Shown: positions 34,101 through 41,592 of the stretch, in pieces
Layout: each line of letters starts with the position of its first letter
Position numbering within the stretch: position 1 is the first letter of the stretch
DNA from: Planctomycetota bacterium
GTDB taxonomy: Bacteria > Planctomycetota > Planctomycetia > Gemmatales > Gemmataceae
Length of the DNA stretch: 48,402 nt
Assembly (NCBI GenBank): GCA_016872595.1
Contig: VGZJ01000009.1
Coordinates: forward strand, 1-48,402
Direction of reading: 5' to 3'
Notes under the pieces: model-generated
Seen by the model: the letters and a program-made list of their open reading frames with translations, nothing else
Told to the model about the DNA's origin: nothing
The model's database searches: none
Program-made: the position numbers and the translations under genes

Positions 34101-34482
34101 GCTCAAGCTCCAGACCCCGGACAAGACCGCGTTCGAGCAGGCCCACGCGGTGTTCCGCATTCACGGCGACCGGGTGAAGGTGGACCAGATCGACCTGATC
34201 GGCAAGGCCGTGTGCGTCGGCGGGTCCGGCGAGGTGGACATGACCGGGGAGCACGTGAAGTTCGAGTTCTACACGGTCTGGTCGCAGGTGCTCAAGCAGA
34301 TGCGCGACACGCCCGCGGGCGACCTGACCGCGTTCCTGAGCAAGAACCTGTTCACGATCAAGTTGGTGCGCGAGAACGGCGAGCTGAAGTACAAGCCGGA
34401 GCCGGTGCCGCTGGTCACGGAGCCGGCGAAGGCGGTGATCGAGCGCATGAAGCGCGTCGGCGCGCGCGTGGTCGGCAAGTAG
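31123..34482 (+). CDS. AsmA-like envelope protein
   Basis: A 1119-residue protein with one N-terminal membrane anchor (residues about 9-26, GLILTGVAAVAALAWYA) and a long periplasmic part. RVREQVAVALGEQFEGVDVH then IGSARMRLLGGIAVTDLKL is the typical AsmA/TamB-type start. The remainder is repetitive beta-strand sequence, consistent with the lipid-carrying groove of the AsmA-like/VPS13-type bridge proteins. The C-terminal part (GTGKIDVPSGRMYNLPVLLD, FEQAHAVFRIHGDRVKVDQI) matches the conserved AsmA C-terminal region. The expected role is transport of lipids between membranes. It has its own promoter and is followed after 10 bases by an LptF/G-like permease gene, which supports a lipid-transport operon. 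Confidence 0.85.
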   Translation: MRVRSWVIRGLILTGVAAVAALAWYAHSWISPERVREQVAVALGEQFEGVDVHIGSARMRLLGGIAVTDLKLTRRGAAEPFVVIPSAVLYHDKEQLNHGRLVIRKVEMDGPTLRLERSAEGKWNVAEVSRPGTGDKPLPTFVIKNGTVIVTDRAPGALPPVTFTDVQCTLLNDPLSALSVQASGAAKGYGPVAVRGRLNRATSHLALSVEMADVALGTAGAPVAKRFAPELAPHLTKLAASASVKAELTYTPDASPQWRHKVRFEVKDARFEHPDLPWPVEKIAASIVSDNGTVRVEDATAQIGLAKVKLALETRPDAPPGAAGAATDDPLRRLEDNLQRLEISAAGVALDDGLFERLPEKLRHARKRFSPTGQVDIGYKFAREGAGWKRELEVRPKQASIVYEKFRYPLADVRGLVKRTTTHAGAESTTLDLVGTAAGQLVTLKGRVEGDGPDPAISLRVTGLNVPIDETLFAAFPPRYTASVRELRAAGRADFVAEITQQHGANLCENEFRVDIKDGKLNHTAFPYGLEKVKGRLVIRTTATDAARPLRPGEPVRVLPDRDEAVFDSFTAVHGGAPLWMHGARRPHPNGRDRTIALHIGGNNVPLDNDLRAALTVAKLDDIWATLNPRGALTFGADVEVLERAGTAGAPAPAFDPATDLKLTFSFSGPTITPKFFRYEMTDVAGWLEYKSDRLEVAHLAARHGPTRVKVAAAEVRFYPGGAVWANIGGLEMKPLIPDAALKKALPGKLGPALDELQLKGGAELNVKHMVVMQPPDEVAAAGRKPPEVQQIKGFAPPARAEAPDPVVYWDAELKLFGASLDTGVPWEDVFGSVACRGRYEGTHLGAMRGSVWLDRAVISRMPVSAARCAVKADAQQPDPARPGQFLPTTLQLLNVTGDLFRGTLGGQARVVLTDPTRYEVWVTVTDANLEEVARHYKLGSDADLKGIAQAQLLIYNKADPKTGKLAVEGTGKIDVPSGRMYNLPVLLDLVKVLKLQTPDKTAFEQAHAVFRIHGDRVKVDQIDLIGKAVCVGGSGEVDMTGEHVKFEFYTVWSQVLKQMRDTPAGDLTAFLSKNLFTIKLVRENGELKYKPEPVPLVTEPAKAVIERMKRVGARVVGK

Positions 34483-34492
34483 CGGGAGGCCC

Positions 34493-35728
34493 ATGCTCGG
34501 GACGCGGCTAAACCGGATGATCTTTTGGGAGCTGGTGCGGGTGTTCCTGCTCTCGCTGGGCACCCTCACGACCCTGTTCGTCGTCGTCGGGCTGATCCAA
34601 CAGGCGTCGCAGCTCGGGCTGTCGGTCGGGCAGATCGCGCGCTCGATCCCGCTGTTCGTGCCCAGCACGCTCCCGCTGACGATCCCGGCCACCACGTTGT
34701 TCGCGTCGTGCGTGGTGTACGGGCGGCTGTCGCACGACAACGAGGTGGTGGCGCTGAAGGCCGCGGGCGTCCACCTGTACACCGTGGTGCGGCCCGCGCT
34801 GCTCGTCGGCGCGCTCACCACGGCCGCGACCGCGGCGCTGTACCACACCACGATCCCGCGCACCCAGCAGCAGTTCTACGCCGAGGTGCTCGCGGACCCG
34901 GAAGAGGTGCTGTACAACATGCTGCGCCGCGACCGGTGCCTGCGCCACCCGTCGCTGCCCTACATCCTGTACGTGAAGGACGTGCAGGGGAAGCGCCTGA
35001 TCGACGTCGTGGTGAAGCGCCGCGTGCGCGTGAAGGACCCGAACACCGGGGCCGAAATCTGGACCGGGTACGACTTCGTGGTGCGCATGAACGAGGCCCG
35101 GCTCCGCGTGGACCCGGTCGCCGGTACCATGTCCGTCGACCCCGACCGCTTCGTCGTGTACGAGAAGGGCGCGCAGGGCACGACGGCGAGCGCCGGCCCG
35201 ATCCAGATGGACCTGCCGGACTCGGTGAGCGGCAAGGAGGCGCGGCAGAAGATCGCCACGCTCACGTGGGACGAACTGCCCGTGCGGGCCGCCGCCGTGC
35301 GCGCGGAACTGGCCGAACTGATCCAGACGCGCGACGCGCTCGCCCGCGACATCGACTACGTGGCCGACCCGGTTCGGCGCGAGGCGGTCCGTCACGAACT
35401 CCGCGGCTGCGCCTACCAGATCGAGGGCAAGACCCGGCAGGTGCGGAACCTCGAGGCCGAGCGGTTCTCGCGCCCGGCGCTCGCCGTCAGTTGCCTCGTG
35501 TTCGCCCTCATCGGGTGCCCGGTCGGGGTGTGGGCCAACCGCGCCGACTACCTGAGCACGTTCCTCGTGTGCTTCCTGCCCACGCTCCTCGTGTACTACC
35601 CCGTGTTCCTCGCCGGCCTCGACCTCGGCAAGAGCGGGCGCGTGCCCGTGGCCGTCGGGTGCTGGCTCGCCGACGCCGTCATGGGCGTCGTCGCGCTCGT
35701 GCTCATCTGGCGGCTCCTGCGCCGCTAG
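34493..35728 (+). CDS. LptF/LptG family permease
   Basis: A 411-residue inner-membrane protein of the YjgP/YjgQ family that in Gram-negatives extracts lipopolysaccharide for the Lpt bridge. Visible: N-terminal amphipathic helix and membrane segment (IFWELVRVFLLSLGTLTTLF), a second pair around SIPLFVPSTLPLTIPATTLFA, the conserved DNEVVALKAAGVH coupling segment, a periplasmic beta domain (about residues 130-290) and two or three C-terminal membrane segments (LAVSCLVFALIGCPVGVW, STFLVCFLPTLLVYYPVFL). The start is an ATG 10 bases after the AsmA-like stop with GGGAGG just upstream. Whether it is LptF or LptG cannot be decided. Confidence 0.9.
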   Translation: MLGTRLNRMIFWELVRVFLLSLGTLTTLFVVVGLIQQASQLGLSVGQIARSIPLFVPSTLPLTIPATTLFASCVVYGRLSHDNEVVALKAAGVHLYTVVRPALLVGALTTAATAALYHTTIPRTQQQFYAEVLADPEEVLYNMLRRDRCLRHPSLPYILYVKDVQGKRLIDVVVKRRVRVKDPNTGAEIWTGYDFVVRMNEARLRVDPVAGTMSVDPDRFVVYEKGAQGTTASAGPIQMDLPDSVSGKEARQKIATLTWDELPVRAAAVRAELAELIQTRDALARDIDYVADPVRREAVRHELRGCAYQIEGKTRQVRNLEAERFSRPALAVSCLVFALIGCPVGVWANRADYLSTFLVCFLPTLLVYYPVFLAGLDLGKSGRVPVAVGCWLADAVMGVVALVLIWRLLRR

Positions 35729-35733
35729 CGGCC

Positions 35734-36672
35734 CTACTTCTTCCGCCACACCTGATCGGCGCTCATGCGCAGTTTCGCCATCGCCGGGCCGATCTCGGCG
35801 TAGAAGCGGTTGGCGTCGAGCGGGTAGCCCGCGGTCGGCACGATGCCGGGGACGTGCCGCGCCCAGTAGCGGTTGAACTGCCCCATGCACACCTCGCGCA
35901 GGTACTTGCACAGCATCGACGCCAGCGCCACCGGCGGGCTGTCGCCGTCGGCGCGCGGGCGGAACGTGATGCCCACGGCGCGCGCCAGCCCCTCGACCCG
36001 GTAGCGGCTCTCGTCGGCCGACTCGCGCTCCGCGACCACCCACCCTTCGGGGAACGCTTCTTGAAGGAGCGGGGCGTAGAAGTTGCGCCCGCCCTGCTTG
36101 TCGCAGGCGAACGCCAACGGCTCGCCGTCGTCCGGCACCGCCACCATTAGCGCGCCGACCAGCTCGATCAGCCCGCGGCCGAGGACCGTGCCCTTCGAGC
36201 CGTACTCGTCCACCATGCGGTTGAAGCGCGGCGCGGGCACCAGACGGTAATCGCCGGTCCAACTCTGGTCGAGCGCCGCGCGAAACGGCTCCGACGCTTC
36301 CCACCCCGCGCCGGGGTCGATGTGCCGCGGCAGCACTTCGTCCCCGTCGAACCACGCCTCGGCCAACAGCTCTTCGCCCCACGCGGGCACGTCGTCGTCG
36401 CCCCCCCATAGGAACTCGCGCAGCGGGCGCGGGTCCGCGCCGACGATGGCCCACACCCCGCGCTCCAGCGCTTCGAGGCCGCCCTTCGTGTACACCTTCT
36501 TCGAGTCGTCGACGAGCAGGCGCGAATCGGTCCGCTCGTGCGCGCGGCGCACGACGCGCGCGAGCGCGTCCCATCCGCCGGTGCCGGGCAGTTTCAGCGC
36601 GACCGCGGCCTGCACTAGCGGCCCGAGGTTCGGCCCGTAGCCGGCCTCGTCGATCCCGACAACCCACGGCAT
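35734..36672 (-). CDS. RNase HII-like protein, divergent
   Basis: A 312-residue protein with RNase HII-type motifs. GIDEAGYGPNLGPLV (residues 6-20) corresponds to GxDEAGRGPLAGPVV and keeps the Asp8-Glu9 metal ligands. VDDSKKVY (54-61) matches the LDDSKKLS motif. ACDKQGGRNFY with Asp191 and ALASMLCKYLRE (249-260) correspond loosely to later motifs, with Glu260 in place of the usual Asp. The protein is about 100 residues longer than normal RnhB, mainly between residues 75 and 185. It may cleave RNA in RNA-DNA hybrids or be a distinct paralogue. ATG 36670-36672 is preferred over GTG 36681 because GAGGAG lies 8 bases before it. Confidence 0.75.
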   Translation of the reverse strand: MPWVVGIDEAGYGPNLGPLVQAAVALKLPGTGGWDALARVVRRAHERTDSRLLVDDSKKVYTKGGLEALERGVWAIVGADPRPLREFLWGGDDDVPAWGEELLAEAWFDGDEVLPRHIDPGAGWEASEPFRAALDQSWTGDYRLVPAPRFNRMVDEYGSKGTVLGRGLIELVGALMVAVPDDGEPLAFACDKQGGRNFYAPLLQEAFPEGWVVAERESADESRYRVEGLARAVGITFRPRADGDSPPVALASMLCKYLREVCMGQFNRYWARHVPGIVPTAGYPLDANRFYAEIGPAMAKLRMSADQVWRKK

Positions 36673-36686
36673 TGTGTGCACTCCTC

Positions 36687-36743
36687 AGAAACCCACCCCC
36701 CAGCCCCCTCCCTTCCGGGAGGGGGGTTGGGGGGTAGGTTCTT
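36687..36743. repeat. Dispersed palindromic repeat, CCCACCCCCCAGCCCCC variant, copy 3
   Basis: AGAAACCCACCCCCCAGCCC pairs with the right arm ending GGTTGGGGGGTAGGTTCT, with a CCCTTCCGGGAGGGG centre. It is a diverged relative of the repeats at 18025 and 26074. This copy lies between divergent genes, so it is not a terminator there. Confidence 0.8.
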
Positions 36744-36785
36744 CGCCACTATCGTAACGACATCCCTTTATTTCAGGGAGGCCGC

Positions 36786-37130
36786 ATGTTCGCCGACAAC
36801 ATCTTCCTCAAGATCATCGACAAGACGATCCCCGCGAAGCTCGCGCACGAGGACGATTTGTGCCTCGCGTTCCACGACATCAAGCCGCAAGCGCCGGTCC
36901 ACGTGCTCATCATCCCCAAAAAGGTGATCCGCACGCACGACGCCGCGACCGCCGCCGACCAAGCCCTGCTCGGGCACTTGCACTTGGTCGCGGTGAAGCT
37001 GGCGAAGGAGTTGGGGCTGGCGAAGGGCTACCGGCTCGTCATTAACTGCGACGAGCACGGCGGGCAAACGGTGCCGCACCTCCACATGCACCTGCTCGGC
37101 GGGCGCGACATGGCGTGGCCCCCCGGTTGA
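36786..37130 (+). CDS. HIT family purine nucleoside phosphoramidase (HinT-like)
   Basis: A 114-residue nucleotide hydrolase. The histidine triad is His98-Leu-His100-Met-His102 in VPHLHMHLLGGR, and the family start NIFLKIIDKTIPAKL is clear. DIKPQAPVHVLIIPKK and GYRLVINCDEHGGQTVPH complete the pattern. It is a cytoplasmic dimer that hydrolyses nucleoside phosphoramidates. It has AGGGAGG just upstream of the ATG and ends 4 bases before the YggS-like gene, so the two are co-transcribed. Confidence 0.95.
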   Translation: MFADNIFLKIIDKTIPAKLAHEDDLCLAFHDIKPQAPVHVLIIPKKVIRTHDAATAADQALLGHLHLVAVKLAKELGLAKGYRLVINCDEHGGQTVPHLHMHLLGGRDMAWPPG

Positions 37131-37134
37131 ACCC

Positions 37135-37797
37135 ATGACCGACACCGAACTGGGCGCGATCTTGGGCGAACGCGTTGCGAACGTGCGCGCGCGAATTGAG
37201 GCGGCGCGTGCGCGGTCTGGCGAAGCCGCGAGCGGCGTAAAACTGGTTGCCGTCACGAAGACCGTGTCGGCGCGCGTGGCCGCACTCGTGGTGGAACTGG
37301 GCGTGACCGACTTGGGCGAGAGCCGGCCGCAAGCGCTGTGGCAGAAGGCCGAAGCCGTGCCCGGCGCGACGTGGCACATGATCGGCCACCTTCAGCGCAA
37401 CAAGCTGGAGCGCACGATTCCCCTCGTATCACTGGTTCACTCGGTCGATAGCGAGCGCCTCCTGCACGCGCTGGACGCCTTCGGCCGCGCGCGCGGCGCG
37501 CCGGTCCCGGTGCTGCTCGAAGTGAACTGTAGCGGCGAAGCGGCGAAGGGCGGGTTCGCGCCGGACGCGGTGCCGGTCGCGCCGCTGCCCGGCGTTCAGG
37601 TCCTCGGGCTGATGACGATGGCCGCGCGGGAGGGCGACCCGCGGCCCGCCTTCGCGCGCCTGCGCGAACTGCGCGACGCGCTCGTCCCCGGCGGCGAACT
37701 CTCGATGGGCATGAGCAACGATTTCGAGGTCGCTGTGGAAGAAGGCGCGACGCTGGTGCGCGTCGGCACGACGCTGTTCGAGGGGTTGGGTGAGTAA
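37135..37797 (+). CDS. YggS family PLP homeostasis protein
   Basis: A 220-residue pyridoxal phosphate-binding protein with an alanine racemase-like barrel; it buffers PLP and affects amino acid pools rather than catalysing a known reaction. The PLP lysine is Lys42 in LVAVTKTVS. Further motifs: DLGESRPQALWQKA, WHMIGHLQRNK, VLLEVNCSGEAAKGGF and ELSMGMSNDFEVAVEEGATL then VRVGTTLFEG. The stop codon TAA is part of the long perfect inverted repeat that starts at 37794. Confidence 0.95.
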   Translation: MTDTELGAILGERVANVRARIEAARARSGEAASGVKLVAVTKTVSARVAALVVELGVTDLGESRPQALWQKAEAVPGATWHMIGHLQRNKLERTIPLVSLVHSVDSERLLHALDAFGRARGAPVPVLLEVNCSGEAAKGGFAPDAVPVAPLPGVQVLGLMTMAAREGDPRPAFARLRELRDALVPGGELSMGMSNDFEVAVEEGATLVRVGTTLFEGLGE

Positions 37798-37980
37798 AGG
37801 CAGGAATGGCCGCGAAACAGCACAAAAGCCACAAAAGAAGAACAAGACCGAAGCCAGAAGACATTGTTCAGAAGACAAGAGACAGGGGCGCGGTGTCTTT
37901 GTCTTCGACCCAATCTTTTGGTTTTGCCTTTGCCTTCTTTTGTGGCTTTTGTGCTGTTTCGCGGCCATTCCTGCCTTTAC
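37794..37980. repeat. Perfect 47-bp inverted repeat shared by two converging stop codons
   Basis: Arms 37794-37840 and 37934-37980 are exact reverse complements separated by 93 bases. Each outer end (GTAAAGGCAGG) supplies a TAA stop: one for the YggS-like gene on the plus strand, one for the PVC cytochrome gene on the minus strand. The interior is less GC-rich than the surroundings. Confidence 0.97.
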
Positions 37981-40900
37981 TTCTTGTCCTTCGCCTTCTG
38001 GTCCAGCAGGTAGGCGAGGATGTGGTACAGGTCGCGCTCCGGTATGGTGTCGGCGAGGTTCGCCGGCATCGCGGAGAGTTGCGTTTCGCGGTTGGTCGCG
38101 ATCTCGTCCAACGGGATGCGCTGCTCCTTCCCTTCGAGGTCCGCGACCACCAGCACCTTGCCTTCGACGCGCAGCATGAGGGCCGTCAGCGTCTTGTCGT
38201 TGGTGAGGGTGATGGAGCGCGCGCGGAACGCTTGATCGACGTTGCGGTTCGGGTCGAGCACGTCTTCGAGCAGGCGCTCCGTTCCGCGAACGCCGATGCC
38301 GTCGAGTTGCGGGGCGATCTTCCCGCCCGTGTCGCCGACGCGGTGGCACGCGGCGCAGTGCTTGGCGAACAGCTTCGCGCCCTCCACCTTGTCGGGCTTG
38401 GCGTTGGCGAACGCCGTCGCGCGGGCCTTGAGCAGGTTCGCGATCCGCTGATCGGCCGCCGGCAGGTTCTTCGTCAGGTCGGCGAGCACTTTGTCGAAGT
38501 CCTTGATCTTTTGAGCCCGGAGTCGCTCGACGACGGCCTTCTCTTGGAGCAGCTGGGCCGGGGCCTTGCCCTGCTTGACCGCTTCGAGCAACAACTCCGC
38601 GCCCACGGGCGTGCTGGCGAGGCCGAGGCCGACGGGCACCGCGACCCGATACGGCACGGTCTTGAGCGCGTCGCGCGCTTCGGTCTGAACGCCCGGCAAG
38701 TTCGAGGTGGCGGCGGCGAGGATCACGCCGGTGCGCACGGGTTCCGGCGCGGCTTCGTCCGCGAGCACCTTGCGCACGGCTTTCAGCCCTTCGACCGGGT
38801 CGTAGGCGAGCAACACTTCGACCGCGCCCACGCGCAACTCGTCCGGCGCTTTGGCGGCGTGCACGAGCGGGACGACGGACGCGGGCCGCACGGCCTTGAT
38901 CACATCGCGGTCGCCGATCACGGTCAGCGCCTTGTAGAGCCGCAGCCCCCACAGTGCGTCTCGCACCTTGGCCGCGGGCGGCGGGGTCGCCCCCGTGAGG
39001 CTGTCGTCGTCGAGGACGAACCCGGCCCCGTGGACCATGGTCTTCGTCAGGTCCGCGTCCATGCGCGTGCCGCGAGCCTGAACTCCGCGCACGACGGCCG
39101 CCAGCGCGTCCGGGTTCCGAACGTCGGACAGCCACGAGTACAACTGGCCGTCTTCCGCCGGGCCGTAGCGCGCGATGTGTTCGGCGCTGGCGCTCAGCTT
39201 GTCCGCGGGGATCGATTTCGCCTTGAGGCGGCCCAGCAGGTACTTCGCGGCCTTCTCGTTCGGGATCGCGGTCGCCATTTCCACGAAGATGGCGTCGTCG
39301 CCGGCGGGCCATGCGTCGGTGTCGCGCAAGCAGTTCCGCAGCGCGACCTTCGCGGCCATGCGCAGGTGCGTGTCGTCGGGCGCGCACTTCTTCAACACGG
39401 CCAGCACCGGCGGCACGAAGTCCGCGTGCGGGTGCGCGATCACCGCGTCGATGCAGGCCCGCGTCTGGTGGATCGAGTCGAACGACTTGAACACGTCGAG
39501 GAGAATCTTGCGCTCGCCGTCGCCCCACTTCTCGCGGCTGGATAGCGCGCGAACGAGGTGTCCGGTCACATGCTCTGGCTTCACGACGTTCTTCGGATTT
39601 TGGGCGTAGGCGAAGAAGTCCGCGTAGTCCTTGAGTTTCACGGGCTCTTTACCCACCTCGGCGATAAAGCACATCCACGCGACAACGGCTGATACCCGCT
39701 CGGGGGTCTTCAGCGCTTGGGCGAACGCTTCACCCGTGTTTGCGAGCGGGTCTTTGCCTTCCGCGGAGCGGAGCCGGAGTTGGTGCCCGGCGAGGAACCG
39801 CACCGTCAGGTTCGGGTCCAACATGTCCTTGAGCAGTTCCTCATCGGTCGCCTTCGTGAAGTCGGCGCGGTGGAACGTGGGCGCGGCGGCCTTGCCCTCC
39901 GCGCCCTTCCACACAATGCGCCAGAGCCGGCCGCGGTCCTTGTCGCGGCGCGGGTCGCGCAGGTCCACTTCGTAGTGGCCGATGATTTTGTTGTAAAAGT
40001 CGGCGACGTACAGCGCGCCGTCCGGCCCCAGCTTGATATCGACCGGGCGGAACCAGCGGTCCTTGCTGGTCATAAAGTCGGGCAGTTCCTTCGCCACGGG
40101 GCTTGCGCCCTTCCAGTCGATGCGGTCGGCGCTGATGCAGTTGCTCACCACGTCGCCCAGCAGCATCGTGCCGAGGTACTCCTTCGGGTAGTGGTCGGCG
40201 TCGTACCACACCAGCCCGCACAGCCCGGTGCTCTTGTGCGGGTGCGCGGTGACGTGCGGGGCGAACCCCAGCCCGTCGTGCGGCTTGCCGAAGCTGTCGT
40301 AGTACGCGCCCGGAATGAGTTGCGTGATCGGCTTCGAGTGGCAGTCCGCAGTGTACAGGTTGAACCACGGATCAACGGCCATGCCGAACGGGTTCACCTG
40401 TCCGCGGGTCCACACCTCGATCTTGGAGCCGTCGGGCCGGAACCGGAACGTGTTCCCGCTGTGCATCTTGATCGTGTTGCCGCTCTTGTCCTTCACCGTG
40501 CTGGTGTTGTTGAACCCGTGGCACGAGTACACCCAGCCGTCGGGCATCAGCGTGTACGAGTTGTACATGCCGTGCGTGTCGAGCGAACCGAACCCGCTGA
40601 ACAGCACCTCGTACCCGTCGGACTTCAGAACGCCGTCCTTCTCCGCGATCTTGTACTTGCGAATCTCGCCCACGCTCGAAACGAGAACGCTCTTGCAGTC
40701 GGGCAGCGGAAGGATGCCGATGGGGATGTTCAGGTCGCTGGTGAAGGTCTGCACCTTCTTGGCCTTGCCGGTCTTGGGGTCGAAGTCGGACAGGACGAAC
40801 ACCTTATCGGTCGGCTTGCCGTCGGTGGCGAACGGGTAGTGGTACGAGGTCGTCACCCACATCCGGCCCTTCGGGTCGAAGGCCATTTGCATCGGCTTCT

Positions 40901-41099
40901 GGATGTCCGGCTCGCTGGCGATCAGTTGCACCTCGAACCCCGGCGGCACGACGAACTGCTTGCGCTCGTCTTCGGGCGAAAGCGGGTCGGTGGGGGCCAG
41001 CAGGTTCGGGGGCAGGTTCGGGAGCTTCGGCTGCTTCGGCTGCGCGAGCGCGCTCGCGGCGAAGGCGAGGGCCGCAGCGAGAGAGAGGGCTAGCCGCAT
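37977..41099 (-). CDS. Large PVC-type membrane-bound dehydrogenase/cytochrome c protein
   Basis: A 1040-residue exported protein. A signal peptide covers residues 1-19 (MRLALSLAAALAFAASALA). Residues about 45-420 form a six-bladed propeller of the soluble glucose dehydrogenase/NHL type (VPPGFEVQLIASEPDIQKPM, FDPKGRMWVTTSYHYP, DRWFRPVDIKLGPDGALYVA). Residues about 450-880 look like helical HEAT-type repeats. The C-terminal domain is a cytochrome c with CAACH at 915-919 and a candidate axial methionine at 1011 in LSAMPANLAD. Such proteins are typical of planctomycetes and are thought to oxidise sugars or related compounds. The ATG at 41097-41099 is set by the signal peptide. Confidence 0.92.
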   Translation of the reverse strand: MRLALSLAAALAFAASALAQPKQPKLPNLPPNLLAPTDPLSPEDERKQFVVPPGFEVQLIASEPDIQKPMQMAFDPKGRMWVTTSYHYPFATDGKPTDKVFVLSDFDPKTGKAKKVQTFTSDLNIPIGILPLPDCKSVLVSSVGEIRKYKIAEKDGVLKSDGYEVLFSGFGSLDTHGMYNSYTLMPDGWVYSCHGFNNTSTVKDKSGNTIKMHSGNTFRFRPDGSKIEVWTRGQVNPFGMAVDPWFNLYTADCHSKPITQLIPGAYYDSFGKPHDGLGFAPHVTAHPHKSTGLCGLVWYDADHYPKEYLGTMLLGDVVSNCISADRIDWKGASPVAKELPDFMTSKDRWFRPVDIKLGPDGALYVADFYNKIIGHYEVDLRDPRRDKDRGRLWRIVWKGAEGKAAAPTFHRADFTKATDEELLKDMLDPNLTVRFLAGHQLRLRSAEGKDPLANTGEAFAQALKTPERVSAVVAWMCFIAEVGKEPVKLKDYADFFAYAQNPKNVVKPEHVTGHLVRALSSREKWGDGERKILLDVFKSFDSIHQTRACIDAVIAHPHADFVPPVLAVLKKCAPDDTHLRMAAKVALRNCLRDTDAWPAGDDAIFVEMATAIPNEKAAKYLLGRLKAKSIPADKLSASAEHIARYGPAEDGQLYSWLSDVRNPDALAAVVRGVQARGTRMDADLTKTMVHGAGFVLDDDSLTGATPPPAAKVRDALWGLRLYKALTVIGDRDVIKAVRPASVVPLVHAAKAPDELRVGAVEVLLAYDPVEGLKAVRKVLADEAAPEPVRTGVILAAATSNLPGVQTEARDALKTVPYRVAVPVGLGLASTPVGAELLLEAVKQGKAPAQLLQEKAVVERLRAQKIKDFDKVLADLTKNLPAADQRIANLLKARATAFANAKPDKVEGAKLFAKHCAACHRVGDTGGKIAPQLDGIGVRGTERLLEDVLDPNRNVDQAFRARSITLTNDKTLTALMLRVEGKVLVVADLEGKEQRIPLDEIATNRETQLSAMPANLADTIPERDLYHILAYLLDQKAKDKK

Positions 41100-41592
41100 G
41101 AGCGGGCCTCCGCGGGTTGGGGACGGCGGGAGAAGGTCAATTAGACCAAACCGTGCGGCCCGCGGGTAGGGGCGACCGGGGGAACTTGCCATTTGTACAC
41201 ATCCGCGAGTTGTGTACTCGTGTATTTGGCTCCGCGGCTCCCACCCCCAGACGAGTTGGCGCTCTGGCGCTCTGGCGCTCTGGGGTGGAAAACACTGGAA
41301 AAACAAGCGTTTTCTCAGAGCGCCACTCCCAAAGACGTGGCGCTCTGGGTGGGTGAAGTGGCGCTCTGGGTCGGGAATTGACGGTCTCTTTTTGGCAATC
41401 TGGGGTGAACTGCGTCGGGCCGGGCGCGACACTCCGTCGCTCACGCGACGGGTTCGCCCCGACTCCGTTGGTACGCCCGTTCGCTTCCGACATCGCACGC
41501 CCGCCGCGGGTGCGGAATAATTCCCCCATTGGTGCATCGTGCCTGTGGGGGCGCGCGAACTCGCGCGCCGCGGGCGTGTCCGTTCTACCGGC
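41100..41592. other. 493-base intergenic region with repeat cluster
   Basis: No gene is supported. It lies between divergent genes and should hold promoters for both; GGAATAATTC at about 41514-41523 could be a -10 region for the AAA ATPase and TCTAAT on the minus strand near 41140 one for the cytochrome gene. The centre holds a set of GGCGCTCT repeats (next entry). Confidence 0.5.
41258..41370. repeat. GGCGCTCT repeat cluster with inverted copy
   Basis: Three head-to-tail GGCGCTCT units at 41258-41281, an inverted CAGAGCGCCAC at 41316-41326, and two further GTGGCGCTCTGGG units near 41338 and 41359. The arms can fold on each other around the AAAACACTGGAAAAACAAGC centre. Confidence 0.85.

Noticed and set aside
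32194-34863. 889-codon antisense frame opposite the AsmA-like and LptF-like genes
   Set aside because: Same shadow effect; no recognisable motifs, and it spans the junction of two convincing genes.
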